64,000 nt of DNA, from assembly GCA_048594885.1 (NCBI GenBank), contig JBMDXB010000162.1, positions 1 through 64,000 of the forward strand, given 5' to 3'. Each line of letters opens with the position of its first letter. The stretch's first letter is position 1. The DNA is from JBMDXB01 sp048594885. GTDB lineage: Bacteria > Acidobacteriota > Vicinamibacteria > Vicinamibacterales > 2-12-FULL-66-21. Shown here in pieces: positions 6,339 through 14,116 of the stretch. The notes beneath the pieces were generated by a model. The model was given only the letters and a program-made list of their open reading frames with translations. It did not search any database and was not told the DNA's origin. Position numbers and translations under genes: made by a program.

Positions 6339-9050
6339 ATGGAGCGGGACATGACGCGGAGCATCGCCCGTGCGCTCGTTGCGTTGCTGGCCCCGCTCGT
6401 ACGCCGGGACGTCCGCGGGCGATGGACCGAGGAATGGCGCGCCGAGATCGATCACGCGGACATCGCGTTCGCAGGTCGGCGGCTCGCTGCCCTGCGCCTG
6501 CTGCGCATGGCGCTCGGCGCGTTCCCCGACGCCATCGCCATCCGCCGGCTGCCGCCCTCGCTGCGCCACAACCGTGCCCTGCGGCGCCGCCGCGCTGGCA
6601 TGGCGCACGGCATGGCGCACGATGTCCGCTACGCGCTGCGCTCGCTGGCGGCCGCGCGCGGCTTCTCTCTCGGCGTCATCGGCAGCCTGACGATCGGCAT
6701 CGTCGCCAACGCGGTGGCGTTCGCGCTCATCAACGGCTTCTTCTTCCGGCCGCGGCCCGGCGTGACGGCGCCCGATCGTCTGGTGCGCATCGAGCCGTGC
6801 CGCGACATGCACGGGAGCTGCCTGCCGCAACGATCGACCTACGACGAGTACCTCACGATGCGGAACGCGCTGCCGAGCGTCCCTGCAATTGCCGCGCGGG
6901 CGCAGGCGACCGTGGCGGCGCGAATCCGCGGCGAGGCGCTCACGCTCCGTGCCGCCGTCGTGTCGCCGAACTACTTCGAGGTCCTCGGTGTGCCGTTCGC
7001 GCTCGGCACGCCTGCCGCTGCGGCGGCGCCGGACCACAACGTGGCGGTGCTCAGCCACGGACTGTGGCGGAGCCGTTTCAACGGGGACGGCTCGGTGCTT
7101 GGCGAGTTCGTTGATGTGGGCACGGTCTCGCTGCGCATCGCCGGCGTGGCCGGCCGCGACTTCGGCGACGGCATCGCTGTCTGGGCTCCGTTCGCGTTGG
7201 CAGACGCGGTGATCGGTGATGAGCAACTGAACCCGTTTTCGCGACCTTACGCACGCGGCGAGCTGTACATCGAGTACGCGGGCCGGCTGGCGCCGGGCGC
7301 GACGATCCGCCAGGCCTTCGCCGAAGCGCAGGTGTTCGTGTCGCGTCTGGTGGCCCGCGGCGACGGGCACGGCCGCCCGTCGGCGCGCGTCGCACGCCTG
7401 GGCACGAAGGGCGATCCCAACGAGCCTCTCGTGGCGATCGCGCTCGTCATGCCGCTGCCGGTGCTCGTGCTCGTCATCGCCTGTCTGAACGCGGCAAACC
7501 TGCTGCTGGCGCGCGCGACTGCACGCGGGCGCGACATTTCCGTGCGCCTCGCTCTCGGCGCGACGCGCTGGCGCATCGTCCGCCACGTGCTCGTCGAGAG
7601 CCTGGTGCTCGCCGCTGGCGCTGCCGCGCTGTCGGTGCCGTTCACCTGGTGGGTCACGCGATCGGCGTCGCGTGCGCTGACCTCATACGGCGTTGCGTGG
7701 CCGGCGATCGACGTGGACTGGCGCGTTCTCGCGTTCACGGCCGCCGCGGCGATCATCAGCGCGTTGCTGTTCGCGCTCGGGCCCGCGCTGCGGGCGACGA
7801 CCGGCGTGAGCACGGCAACCCTGGGTTCATCGCGTTCGGGAGACAGGGGCCCGCGACCGCCGCGCCTCAGACGAGCGCTCGTCGTCGCGCAGGTGGCGGC
7901 GTCGCTGGCGCTGCTCGCGATCGGCAGCCAGTCGGCGAGCGCCGTGTCGCGGCTGATCGCGCACACCGGCGCAGACGATCCGGCGCGGCTCTTGATGGCG
8001 TCGTTCGATCTCGGGAAGTTGAAGATACCCGAGGAGGAAGGGCGTGTGTTCTACGAGCGGCTCCTCGAGCGCACCTCGCGGCTTCCACAGGTCGAAGCCG
8101 CGGGCCTGGCCCGGGATACCGCCTTCTGGACGTTCGGCCGCGGCATGACGACGGCGACGTTCGTGTGGAGGCAGGACGACGCGCCGGCGAAAGGCAGCGC
8201 GTTTCTCGGCGGCTATGCGGGCGGCGAGCTGCTCCACGCCGTCGGTCTCGACGTGCTGCAGGGCCGTGGCTTCACCGCGGCCGACCGGGCCGGGCGACGG
8301 CCTCGCGTTGCCCTGATCAATCGCCCACTCGCGGAGCGGCACTTCGCCGGCGGCGGTGTCGGCGAATCCATCCGGGTGGCGGCGCGCAATCGCTTCCAGG
8401 ACGCGGTGGACGTCACCATCGTCGGCATCATCGAGCCGACCGTGGAGGAGTCCTACAGCCGAAACCGGCTCGTTCCCGCGATCTACCTCCCGGCGCCGCT
8501 CCAGTACGAGCCGGCGCTCACGCTCTACCTGCGGTCGCGCACGCCGATCGATGCGCTCGTGCCGGCCGTGCGTCAGGCGGTTGCCGGCATCGACCCGCGC
8601 GTGCCGATCGTCGAGATGAGCACGCTGCACGATCGCACGGCGCGGCGCAATCTCGAGGAACGTACGCTGGCGATTGGTGCGACCGCGCTCGGCGGCCTCG
8701 CGCTCGTGCTCGCCGCGGCGGGACTCTACGGGCTGTTCTCGTTCATGGTGACGCTGCGCCGGCGCGAGATTGGCGTCCGCATGGCGCTCGGCGCCGAACC
8801 GCGATCGGTGCTGCAGCTCGTGCTGACGCAGGCGATGCGTCTGGCCGCGATCGGCGGCGGGATTGGAGGACTGGCGGCTGTCGCCGGCGGCGCGATCGTC
8901 CACGCGAACATCTACGGCACCGCGTCGATCGATCCCGGGATGTTCCTCGCGTCGGCCGCGGTGCTGTCCGTCGCGATGCTCGGCGCCGCCTGCATCCCGG
9001 CGTGGCGCGCGGCGCGTGTCGATCCGATGGTGGTGCTGAGGGAAGAGTGA
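6339..9050 (+). CDS. ADOP-family ABC transporter permease (MacB/FtsX-like, duplicated)
   Basis: A 903-residue membrane protein. Residues 1-95 form the cytoplasmic permease prefix seen in PadR-linked ADOPs (VRRDVRGRWTEEWRAEIDHA). A first MacB periplasmic core plus FtsX unit follows, starting VRYALRSLAAARGFSLGVIGSL. A second unit ends with an FtsX domain containing RRREIGVRMALGAEPRSV and the C-terminal WRAARVDPMVVLRE. There are about eight transmembrane helices in the usual 1+3+1+3 arrangement. No ATPase is encoded nearby, hence orphan. The likely role is export or mechanotransmission at the envelope; the substrate is unknown. It is coupled to the padR gene. Confidence 0.9.
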   Translation: MERDMTRSIARALVALLAPLVRRDVRGRWTEEWRAEIDHADIAFAGRRLAALRLLRMALGAFPDAIAIRRLPPSLRHNRALRRRRAGMAHGMAHDVRYALRSLAAARGFSLGVIGSLTIGIVANAVAFALINGFFFRPRPGVTAPDRLVRIEPCRDMHGSCLPQRSTYDEYLTMRNALPSVPAIAARAQATVAARIRGEALTLRAAVVSPNYFEVLGVPFALGTPAAAAAPDHNVAVLSHGLWRSRFNGDGSVLGEFVDVGTVSLRIAGVAGRDFGDGIAVWAPFALADAVIGDEQLNPFSRPYARGELYIEYAGRLAPGATIRQAFAEAQVFVSRLVARGDGHGRPSARVARLGTKGDPNEPLVAIALVMPLPVLVLVIACLNAANLLLARATARGRDISVRLALGATRWRIVRHVLVESLVLAAGAAALSVPFTWWVTRSASRALTSYGVAWPAIDVDWRVLAFTAAAAIISALLFALGPALRATTGVSTATLGSSRSGDRGPRPPRLRRALVVAQVAASLALLAIGSQSASAVSRLIAHTGADDPARLLMASFDLGKLKIPEEEGRVFYERLLERTSRLPQVEAAGLARDTAFWTFGRGMTTATFVWRQDDAPAKGSAFLGGYAGGELLHAVGLDVLQGRGFTAADRAGRRPRVALINRPLAERHFAGGGVGESIRVAARNRFQDAVDVTIVGIIEPTVEESYSRNRLVPAIYLPAPLQYEPALTLYLRSRTPIDALVPAVRQAVAGIDPRVPIVEMSTLHDRTARRNLEERTLAIGATALGGLALVLAAAGLYGLFSFMVTLRRREIGVRMALGAEPRSVLQLVLTQAMRLAAIGGGIGGLAAVAGGAIVHANIYGTASIDPGMFLASAAVLSVAMLGAACIPAWRAARVDPMVVLREE

Positions 9051-9109
9051 CCCAACCCTGACGCACGCAGCTCAGTTTCGAGCGGCGGTGCTGGAATGCT
9101 GGGTGCGAG

Positions 9110-9556
9110 TCAGGCCTGGTCGGGACTTGTCGGATGAACCACCAACTCGAACGCGCGGCCGTCGCGGAGTCGAACGGCTGCGAAGTGGCGCACGTCGCGT
9201 GTCGCGAGACGACGGACGCCGAGTGACTCGGCGAGCGCGACGATCGAGCCGTCGACGAGGCCCAGTCGCTGATCTGCGAAGCGTCGGTCCACTTCCATGG
9301 CGCGTGAGAGTTGGCCGACCGTCGGCGCCGCGTAGGTGAAGGCGCCGCGCGCGAGATCCTCCATGAACACCTGCATGGCGCCGCGCTGGTCGCGGAGAAA
9401 GTAGTCCACCTCGGCGAGCACGAGGCCCGGGACGTACCGAGTGCGTGCCGCGTCGATGGCCTCCCGGAAGCGCCTGTGGTCCGGCGCGGTTTCGACGAGG
9501 TAGTCGATGAGCGCACCGGTATCGCAGATGAGCGCAGCCGCGCTAGCGGCCGGCAC
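9110..9556 (-). CDS. PIN-domain toxin (VapC-like ribonuclease)
   Basis: A 148-residue PIN domain. The acidic metal-binding residues are visible in the usual order: ICDTGALIDYL near the N-terminus, the Glu in VLAEVDYFL, the Asp in GLVDGSIVALAESLG, and ATRDVRHF near the end. Such toxins cleave RNA, often tRNA, when released from the antitoxin. The gene overlaps the 3' end of the ribbon-helix-helix gene by 14 bases, the standard antitoxin-first arrangement. Confidence 0.85.
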   Translation of the reverse strand: MPAASAAALICDTGALIDYLVETAPDHRRFREAIDAARTRYVPGLVLAEVDYFLRDQRGAMQVFMEDLARGAFTYAAPTVGQLSRAMEVDRRFADQRLGLVDGSIVALAESLGVRRLATRDVRHFAAVRLRDGRAFELVVHPTSPDQA

Positions 9557-9773
9557 TGAACAGCTCGCGCTCGTCGCCGCGTTCGTTCAGCGCCCGGATA
9601 ATGCCCGCGCTTCGCGGCTTGGGATGCCGTCGATACTGTTCCAGCACCAGGGCCAGGTGCTGCCGGATGAACTCTGAACGCGAAATCCCGCGCTCGCGAG
9701 CGGCCCGGGAGAGCAGCCGATCGTCGTCCGGATCCAGTGCGATGGTCGTCGCTTTCTTCCTCGAGAGTGCCAT
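9543..9773 (-). CDS. Ribbon-helix-helix antitoxin (CopG/Arc-like)
   Basis: A 76-residue protein from the ATG at 9773; the open frame upstream is not conserved. The N-terminus has basic residues and a beta-strand KKATTIALDPDDDRLL, then helices RAARERGISRSEFIRQHLALVLEQY typical of an RHH DNA-binding dimer. The C-terminal tail probably wraps the PIN toxin. It should repress its own promoter and neutralise the toxin at 9110-9556. The family call is from pattern only. Confidence 0.75.
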   Translation of the reverse strand: MALSRKKATTIALDPDDDRLLSRAARERGISRSEFIRQHLALVLEQYRRHPKPRSAGIIRALNERGDERELFSAGR

Positions 9774-9849
9774 GGAAGTAATATGACTTGAGGCGAGACG
9801 AGCGTCAAGCACCCACCCGGCTGACGGGGTGGCATTCCATGTTCAGCAG

Positions 9850-9872
9850 GCGCCCGGCCCGCGGCCGGGCGC
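9850..9872 (-). terminator. Perfect 10-bp GC hairpin after the FmdB-like gene
   Basis: GCGCCCGGCC, a 3-base loop and its exact complement, beginning at the base next to the stop of the 9873-10052 gene. There is no U-run after it, so it may be a terminator of the GC-rich type or simply an mRNA-end stabiliser. Confidence 0.45.
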
Positions 9873-10052
9873 TCACGTGAAGCGCGGCGCGGCGGATGAG
9901 CCGGTTGCGCTCGACGCGCGTGTCGCAAACGTCGAGAACAGCTTCTCGAGGTCGGTCGACTCGCAGCCCGGGCACGCGGCCTGACGGCTCGCGGTGACGA
10001 GCGCCTCGAACCGGCGCCCGCAGCGCCGGCAGGTGTATTCGAACAGAGGCAT
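9873..10052 (-). CDS. FmdB-family zinc-ribbon protein
   Basis: A 59-residue protein opening MPLFEYTCRRCGRRFEALV and carrying the second knuckle CPGCES, so a four-Cys zinc ribbon (CxxC...CxxC) of the FmdB/CxxC_CXXC_SSSS type. The Ser/Ala-rich C-terminus is disordered. FmdB-like proteins are putative regulators or assembly factors of unknown mechanism. The start is the ATG at 10052, since the MPxFEYxCxxCG opening is the family's real N-terminus. It is divergent from the sdp operon and shares a 157-bp promoter region with it. Confidence 0.85.
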   Translation of the reverse strand: MPLFEYTCRRCGRRFEALVTASRQAACPGCESTDLEKLFSTFATRASSATGSSAAPRFT

Positions 10053-10209
10053 GCGTTCTCTCAGATCTCTCCCATAGCAGTGGATGCACGCTGGCGGCCG
10101 GAGGTTACACCACTTCCGCGCCACCACCGCCCCGTCCACTTCCATCGAGCATCGAGGCGTGGCGGGATACGCCTGCGGATTGCGACTAAGGAGACGGGGA
10201 GGGACATTC

Positions 10210-10992
10210 ATGACTGTCCAGCAACTTCGTCGACATCCGGGCCATCGCGCATTCAGCGTGGTCCTCGCTCTTACGATCGCACTTTCGAACGTCGAGGCCG
10301 CGGCAGGACAACGGAGGACGGATCCGGCGCGTACCGACGGCGAGGCACTGTTCCGGGCGGTCTTCCTCCTGGAGGGGCCGCTGGCCGGCGAGATTCCCCA
10401 GCTCGAACGGCTCAGGTCTCTGCGGACCTCGCGCCGCCTCACTCCACGGCAGCAGAAGGCAGTCCAGGCCTTCGAGACGAGGCTGATCCAGGAATTGCGC
10501 GCAGCAAAGCCGACGTTCTTTCAGGGCTTCGAACGAGACCTGAAGACGGGTGACCGGGTCGTCATCTCTCGTGCGATCGGAGAAGCCTCCCGGCTTGCCA
10601 GGGACGTGATGCGCAAGGGCGATCCGGCCGTCGCGCGGTTTCTCAGCCGGCACGAAGCCAGTCTGGCCCGGGCGCTGAAGTCGGCCGCCAGTAGCGCTGG
10701 TAAGGGCGGCCCGCCCGATGTGCGGGCGCTCCAGCGCGCGATTCCGCAGGCGGCTGCGAGAGATGCCGAGAAGCTGGAGCTCGCGTGGCTGAAGGGCTTC
10801 GAGATCGGGCCGTCGGCATCCGAACCGCAGCAGCCCGACACCGATCACAACATCGCCGTCATCCTGCTCACATTCATCGCCGTCGTCGTGCTCGCACTCG
10901 TGGCGCTGCCGCTCGTCGCTCCTGGCGGCGACGACGATCTGTATCACGAACAGCTCGTGAGCTCGCTCGCCGTCCGGCTCGGAGGGCGTTGA
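10210..10992 (+). CDS. sdpC: SdpC-family antimicrobial peptide precursor, first copy
   Basis: A 260-residue secreted precursor. The N-terminal hydrophobic segment (about 14-33) resembles a signal peptide. The block DGEALFRAVFLLEGPLAGEIPQL (43-65) matches the opening of the sporulation-delaying-protein toxin family. A helical middle follows, then a strong hydrophobic segment HNIAVILLTFIAVVVLALVA (213-232) and the family-type tail YHEQLVSSLAVRL. In Bacillus subtilis, SdpC is cut to release a hydrophobic peptide that collapses the proton gradient of sister cells; that activity is known for the family, not shown here. This copy has no Cys. A good GGAGG ribosome site precedes the ATG. The stop overlaps the next start (TGATG). 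Confidence 0.82.
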   Translation: MTVQQLRRHPGHRAFSVVLALTIALSNVEAAAGQRRTDPARTDGEALFRAVFLLEGPLAGEIPQLERLRSLRTSRRLTPRQQKAVQAFETRLIQELRAAKPTFFQGFERDLKTGDRVVISRAIGEASRLARDVMRKGDPAVARFLSRHEASLARALKSAASSAGKGGPPDVRALQRAIPQAAARDAEKLELAWLKGFEIGPSASEPQQPDTDHNIAVILLTFIAVVVLALVALPLVAPGGDDDLYHEQLVSSLAVRLGGR

Positions 10993-11633
10993 TGGCTGGC
11001 GGCTTCGGCGTCCAGAAAGCCCGATGGCTCGGCTCGCTGGCCGCAGCGCTCGTGGCGTCGAGCGCGCTCGTGTCGCCGCCGCCGGTGGGCGCCCAGATTC
11101 GATCCGCGTCGCAACCGGATGACGGTGAGGCGCTGTTCCGGGCCATCTTCTTTCTCGACGGAGCGGCGGCCGCCGAGATTCCCGAGCTGCGCCGGATGAA
11201 GAGCGGCGATGAGCTGCGGAATGTCACCGCCCGGCAGCGTTCGGCGATCAGCCGCTTTCAGAACGGCGTGCTGGCGGAGATCCGCAGCTCCGAAGCAGCC
11301 TTTCTTCGAGAGTTCGGCGGGTGCGTGCGCAGTGGCGACCGGCGGGCGATCTCGCGATGCCTCACCGACGGGATCGCGCTGATCGATCGCGTCGTCGAGC
11401 GAACGCCGTCGCTGGCGAAGTCGCGCGAAAGCATCCGGGCCACGTGGGGCGGCGGCTCGCGCGCCGCCGACGCGAACAAGACCGGCGTCGGGCGTGCCGT
11501 GGCCGTCGCGTGGCCGCCGCTGACCTACAACTGGCCGAACGTCCTGGTCTTTGCTTCGCGCGAGGGCGAAAGCGGTCTCCTCCGCGAGGAGCTGGTGAAT
11601 TCCATCGCCACACGGCTGAAAGGATCGCGGTGA
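10992..11633 (+). CDS. sdpC: SdpC-family antimicrobial peptide precursor, second copy
   Basis: A 213-residue paralogue of the preceding gene with the same plan: signal segment (12-34), DGEALFRAIFFLDGAAAAEIPEL block (44-66), helical middle and the tail LLREELVNSIATRLKG. It differs in having two Cys (111 and 123) that could form a disulfide, and in replacing the long hydrophobic stretch by a shorter, less hydrophobic one (VGRAVAVAWPPLTYNW). The start overlaps the upstream stop by one base, and its own stop lies within the GTGA start of sdpA. It could be a second toxin or a diverged partner or immunity factor. The family assignment is by eye. Confidence 0.78.
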   Translation: MAGGFGVQKARWLGSLAAALVASSALVSPPPVGAQIRSASQPDDGEALFRAIFFLDGAAAAEIPELRRMKSGDELRNVTARQRSAISRFQNGVLAEIRSSEAAFLREFGGCVRSGDRRAISRCLTDGIALIDRVVERTPSLAKSRESIRATWGGGSRAADANKTGVGRAVAVAWPPLTYNWPNVLVFASREGESGLLREELVNSIATRLKGSR

Positions 11634-12196
11634 GTGCAGGCTCTTCTCCGGTGGGCGTGACGATCAGCGTCAGGCTGACGTTTGCTGCGCTGGTGTTGTT
11701 CTGGGGGACGCTCTTCACCACGGTGACGATCGCGTCGCTGCCTTACAGCCCGATCTCCATGGCGCTCGACGTGGAGGTCGGCGTTCGATCGCTGGTGCCG
11801 GAAGGCTGGGGGTTCTTCACCCGAGAGCCGAGGAGCCTCGACGTCTACCTCTCGCAGCAAGTTGGGAACGACTGGCGACCCGTGGATCGTCTGCCGATCG
11901 CGAACCCGCGCAATCTCTTCGGGATCGATCGCCGGCCGCGGGCCATCCCGGTCGAGCTCGCGGTCCTGCTCGATCAGGTGAACGCCTCGCAGTGGACCGA
12001 GACGACGAACCATTCCGTCGTCGCATCCGAGGCGCCCGTCGTGGCCGTCGTCAATCCGATGAAGCATCCGCTCTTCTGCGGTCCGCTTCGCGTCATGAGC
12101 CGCGAGCCCGTGCCCTGGGCCTGGTTCGCCGACGGCGCCGACGTCGAGATGCCCTCCTGGGTCGTCACGCTGGACGTGCAATGCCACGCCGCCTGA
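11630..12196 (+). CDS. sdpA: SdpA-family antimicrobial peptide maturation protein
   Basis: A 188-residue protein from the GTG at 11630, overlapping the sdpC stop by four bases. One membrane anchor near the N-terminus (TFAALVLFWGTLFTTVTIASL) precedes a globular domain with the SdpA hallmarks LVPEGWGFFTREPRSLDVYL, NPRNLFGIDRRPRAIPVELAVLLDQV, the Trp in SQWTET and the closing EPVPWAWFADG. In B. subtilis, SdpA with SdpB converts the SdpC preprotein into the active peptide; the chemistry is not fully understood. Close packing with two sdpC genes and sdpB makes the assignment strong. Confidence 0.85.
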   Translation: MSAGSSPVGVTISVRLTFAALVLFWGTLFTTVTIASLPYSPISMALDVEVGVRSLVPEGWGFFTREPRSLDVYLSQQVGNDWRPVDRLPIANPRNLFGIDRRPRAIPVELAVLLDQVNASQWTETTNHSVVASEAPVVAVVNPMKHPLFCGPLRVMSREPVPWAWFADGADVEMPSWVVTLDVQCHAA

Positions 12197-13182
12197 ATCG
12201 TCTGATCGACGGTGTGATCGGCTCGATGCTCGCGGTCGATCCGTGGACGAACGTCTACGGCGTTGCCCGAAGCCTGCTCGCCCTGGGCACGCTGCTGACG
12301 CTGGCGTCCACGGCCGACGAAATCCTCTTCAAGCCCGCGCTCGACATCGAGCAGGTGCCGGTCTGTGTCGGCGTCGGCTCCCGTGTCAGTCTCTTTTGCG
12401 TGCTACAAGACGACGTCGGGCTTGCGCGGTGGGTGGCGATCCTGATCATGCTGGTCGTGGTGTCGGGATGGCGGCCGAGGATCACCGGAGTCCTCCACTG
12501 GTGGGTGTGTTTCAGCCTGGTGAATTCGGTGCTCCTCGTGGACGGAGGCGACCACGTCGGGCTGGTGCTCTCGTTCCTCCTCCTGCCCATGACATTGACC
12601 GATGACAGGCGCTGGCACTTCGAGCGACGGCCACACGCGCAGGACGAGCGGGTCGCTCCAGCAGAAGCCGCCCGGCGGCTCATCGCCGCCTTCGGGCACC
12701 TCGCCATCCGCGTCCAGCTCGCGGTGCTGTACCTGCACGCAGCATTCGCGAAGTGCGCCGTCACCGAATGGCAGAACGGCACGGCTATCTACTACTGGCT
12801 CATCGATCCCCAGTACGGCGTGGCCGAGTGGCTGCAGCCGCTCGTCTTTCCGCTCCTGCGCCTTCCGTATGTGGTGGCTCCGGTCACCTGGGGTGTGATC
12901 GCGTTCGAGTTCCTGCTGTTCGCGGGGCTGCTCGCGGAGCGCCGGTTCCGTCCGTACCTCCTGGGCGGCGGGCTGCTCCTGCACCTGTCGATCGCCCTCT
13001 TCCACGGCCTGATCAGCTTTTCGCTGGCGATGACCGGCGCGCTGATTCTCTACCTGCGGCCACTCGAGCAGCCGTTCAGGCTGCCAATCTTCGGCGCCTG
13101 GCCTGCTCGACCCGCGCTCCCGGTCTACTCGGGCGCTGCGCGCGTCGCCACGGGCTCGGTCGGCGCGGACGCGACGCGGTAA
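12181..13182 (+). CDS. sdpB: SdpB-family membrane protein for toxin maturation (HTTM-like)
   Basis: A 333-residue polytopic membrane protein with about seven hydrophobic helices. It starts at the ATG at 12181, overlapping sdpA by 16 bases. SdpB/HTTM-like signatures are DPWTNVYGVARSLLALGTLLTL near the N-terminus, the early Cys pair region IEQVPVCVGVGSRVSLFCVL, and LAVLYLHAAFAKCAVTEWQNGTAIYYWL in the middle, with conserved His, Lys and Trp. The length matches B. subtilis SdpB (about 320). It works with SdpA in peptide maturation. No SdpI-like immunity protein or SdpR regulator follows it. Confidence 0.85.
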   Translation: MPRRLNRLIDGVIGSMLAVDPWTNVYGVARSLLALGTLLTLASTADEILFKPALDIEQVPVCVGVGSRVSLFCVLQDDVGLARWVAILIMLVVVSGWRPRITGVLHWWVCFSLVNSVLLVDGGDHVGLVLSFLLLPMTLTDDRRWHFERRPHAQDERVAPAEAARRLIAAFGHLAIRVQLAVLYLHAAFAKCAVTEWQNGTAIYYWLIDPQYGVAEWLQPLVFPLLRLPYVVAPVTWGVIAFEFLLFAGLLAERRFRPYLLGGGLLLHLSIALFHGLISFSLAMTGALILYLRPLEQPFRLPIFGAWPARPALPVYSGAARVATGSVGADATR

Positions 13183-13221
13183 TCTCTCCTCTGGGTGCCG
13201 CGTTCTGGACTGGGTGCTGCG

Positions 13222-13264
13222 TTGGGGTGGATGACGCGGTTCGAACCCGCGACTCCGGAGCCAC
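13222..13264 (-). repeat. Decayed 3' half of tRNA-His; candidate distal attachment site
   Basis: These 43 bases match 23172-23215, the 3' half of the intact tRNA-His from anticodon to CCA end, with one substitution and one missing base, in the same orientation. The substitution breaks a T-stem pair, and the 5' half of a tRNA is absent, so it is not a functional tRNA gene. Displacement of the original 3' end by an element that integrated at the tRNA would leave exactly this arrangement. Confidence 0.75.
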
Positions 13265-13352
13265 CGACGGAAAGAAGTGCCGTCATCGTCACGTCAGGTC
13301 GCTAGCGCGCTTCAGCAGTTCGCCGTTCTTGGCCCCCGTCGTCACACGTTCA

Positions 13353-14093
13353 TCAGCGGCGCAGAATGGACACTTGTTTGAAACCGGAAGACGTGAGCTG
13401 GTGCGCGGCGACGGCGCACGCGTCCGGTGTATCACGACAATCGATCACGATGTGGCGCGACGCGGGCAATTCCGCTGGCCCGCGCGCCAGGATCTCTCCG
13501 AGAGGGATGTTCACCGCGCCCTTCTCGTGGCCCTCCGCGAACGTTTCCCGATCCCGAATGTCGAGCAGCACTGGTCCGGGCCGAGTTGAGAGGCCGCGAA
13601 ACTCCCGATCCGTGATTAGCTTGGCACTCGGCTCGTCTTCTCGTTTCACGTCTTTGACTCCAGGGTTGATCACCTCGCGCATTTCGGCGGGGCTCAGTAC
13701 GACACCGCGTCTTCCGTTCATGTGGAAGTAAAAAACGAGCTTTCCCTCCGCGGCAAGTCCCATGATCGGTCTGAAGTTCCACTTCATGATGGCATCGCGC
13801 ACGGCGCGGCCGGTATCAGCATCGGGAGATTGGAGGATTTCGGCAGCCTCGGGGACTCCCGTAGAGTCGATTCGAATAGCGGCGACGACCACGCCGGCGA
13901 TCTTCTTTTCGAGCGAGGCGCGAGGATACGCCGGCGTCGGCGATGCGATCGCGAACCGGCGGAGCTGTTCGTCGTTGGAGTGGATGCGTGCAGCTCGGCG
14001 CGCCTGTTCGGGTGCCGCGGTCAGAGCATACGCGACCGTTCCACAAAGGATGCTGCCTGCAAAGATGCAGATGGCCGGAAAGATCCTCGTCAT
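13353..14093 (-). CDS. Secreted TonB_C-domain/rhodanese-domain fusion protein
   Basis: A 246-residue protein from the ATG at 14093, with a signal peptide (MTRIFPAICIFAGSILCGTVAYA). Residues about 50-115 resemble a TonB C-terminal energy-transducer domain (PAYPRASLEKKIAGVVVAAIRIDSTG, then RAVRDAIMKWNFRP). The C-terminal part (about 160-246) is a rhodanese domain with LLDIRDRETFAEGHEKGAVNIPLGE and the active-site loop VIDCRDTPDAC containing the candidate catalytic Cys. The combination suggests a periplasmic sulfur-transfer or redox role; this is an inference. It is 23 bp downstream of the ADOP permease and probably cotranscribed with it. Confidence 0.75.
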   Translation of the reverse strand: MTRIFPAICIFAGSILCGTVAYALTAAPEQARRAARIHSNDEQLRRFAIASPTPAYPRASLEKKIAGVVVAAIRIDSTGVPEAAEILQSPDADTGRAVRDAIMKWNFRPIMGLAAEGKLVFYFHMNGRRGVVLSPAEMREVINPGVKDVKREDEPSAKLITDREFRGLSTRPGPVLLDIRDRETFAEGHEKGAVNIPLGEILARGPAELPASRHIVIDCRDTPDACAVAAHQLTSSGFKQVSILRR

Positions 14094-14116
14094 AATGCTC
14101 CGATTGGTGCGGCCAA

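Noticed and set aside
13222..13264. A second functional tRNA gene
   Set aside because: Only the 3' half is present and a T-stem pair is broken, so it was recorded as a tRNA fragment and candidate att site.
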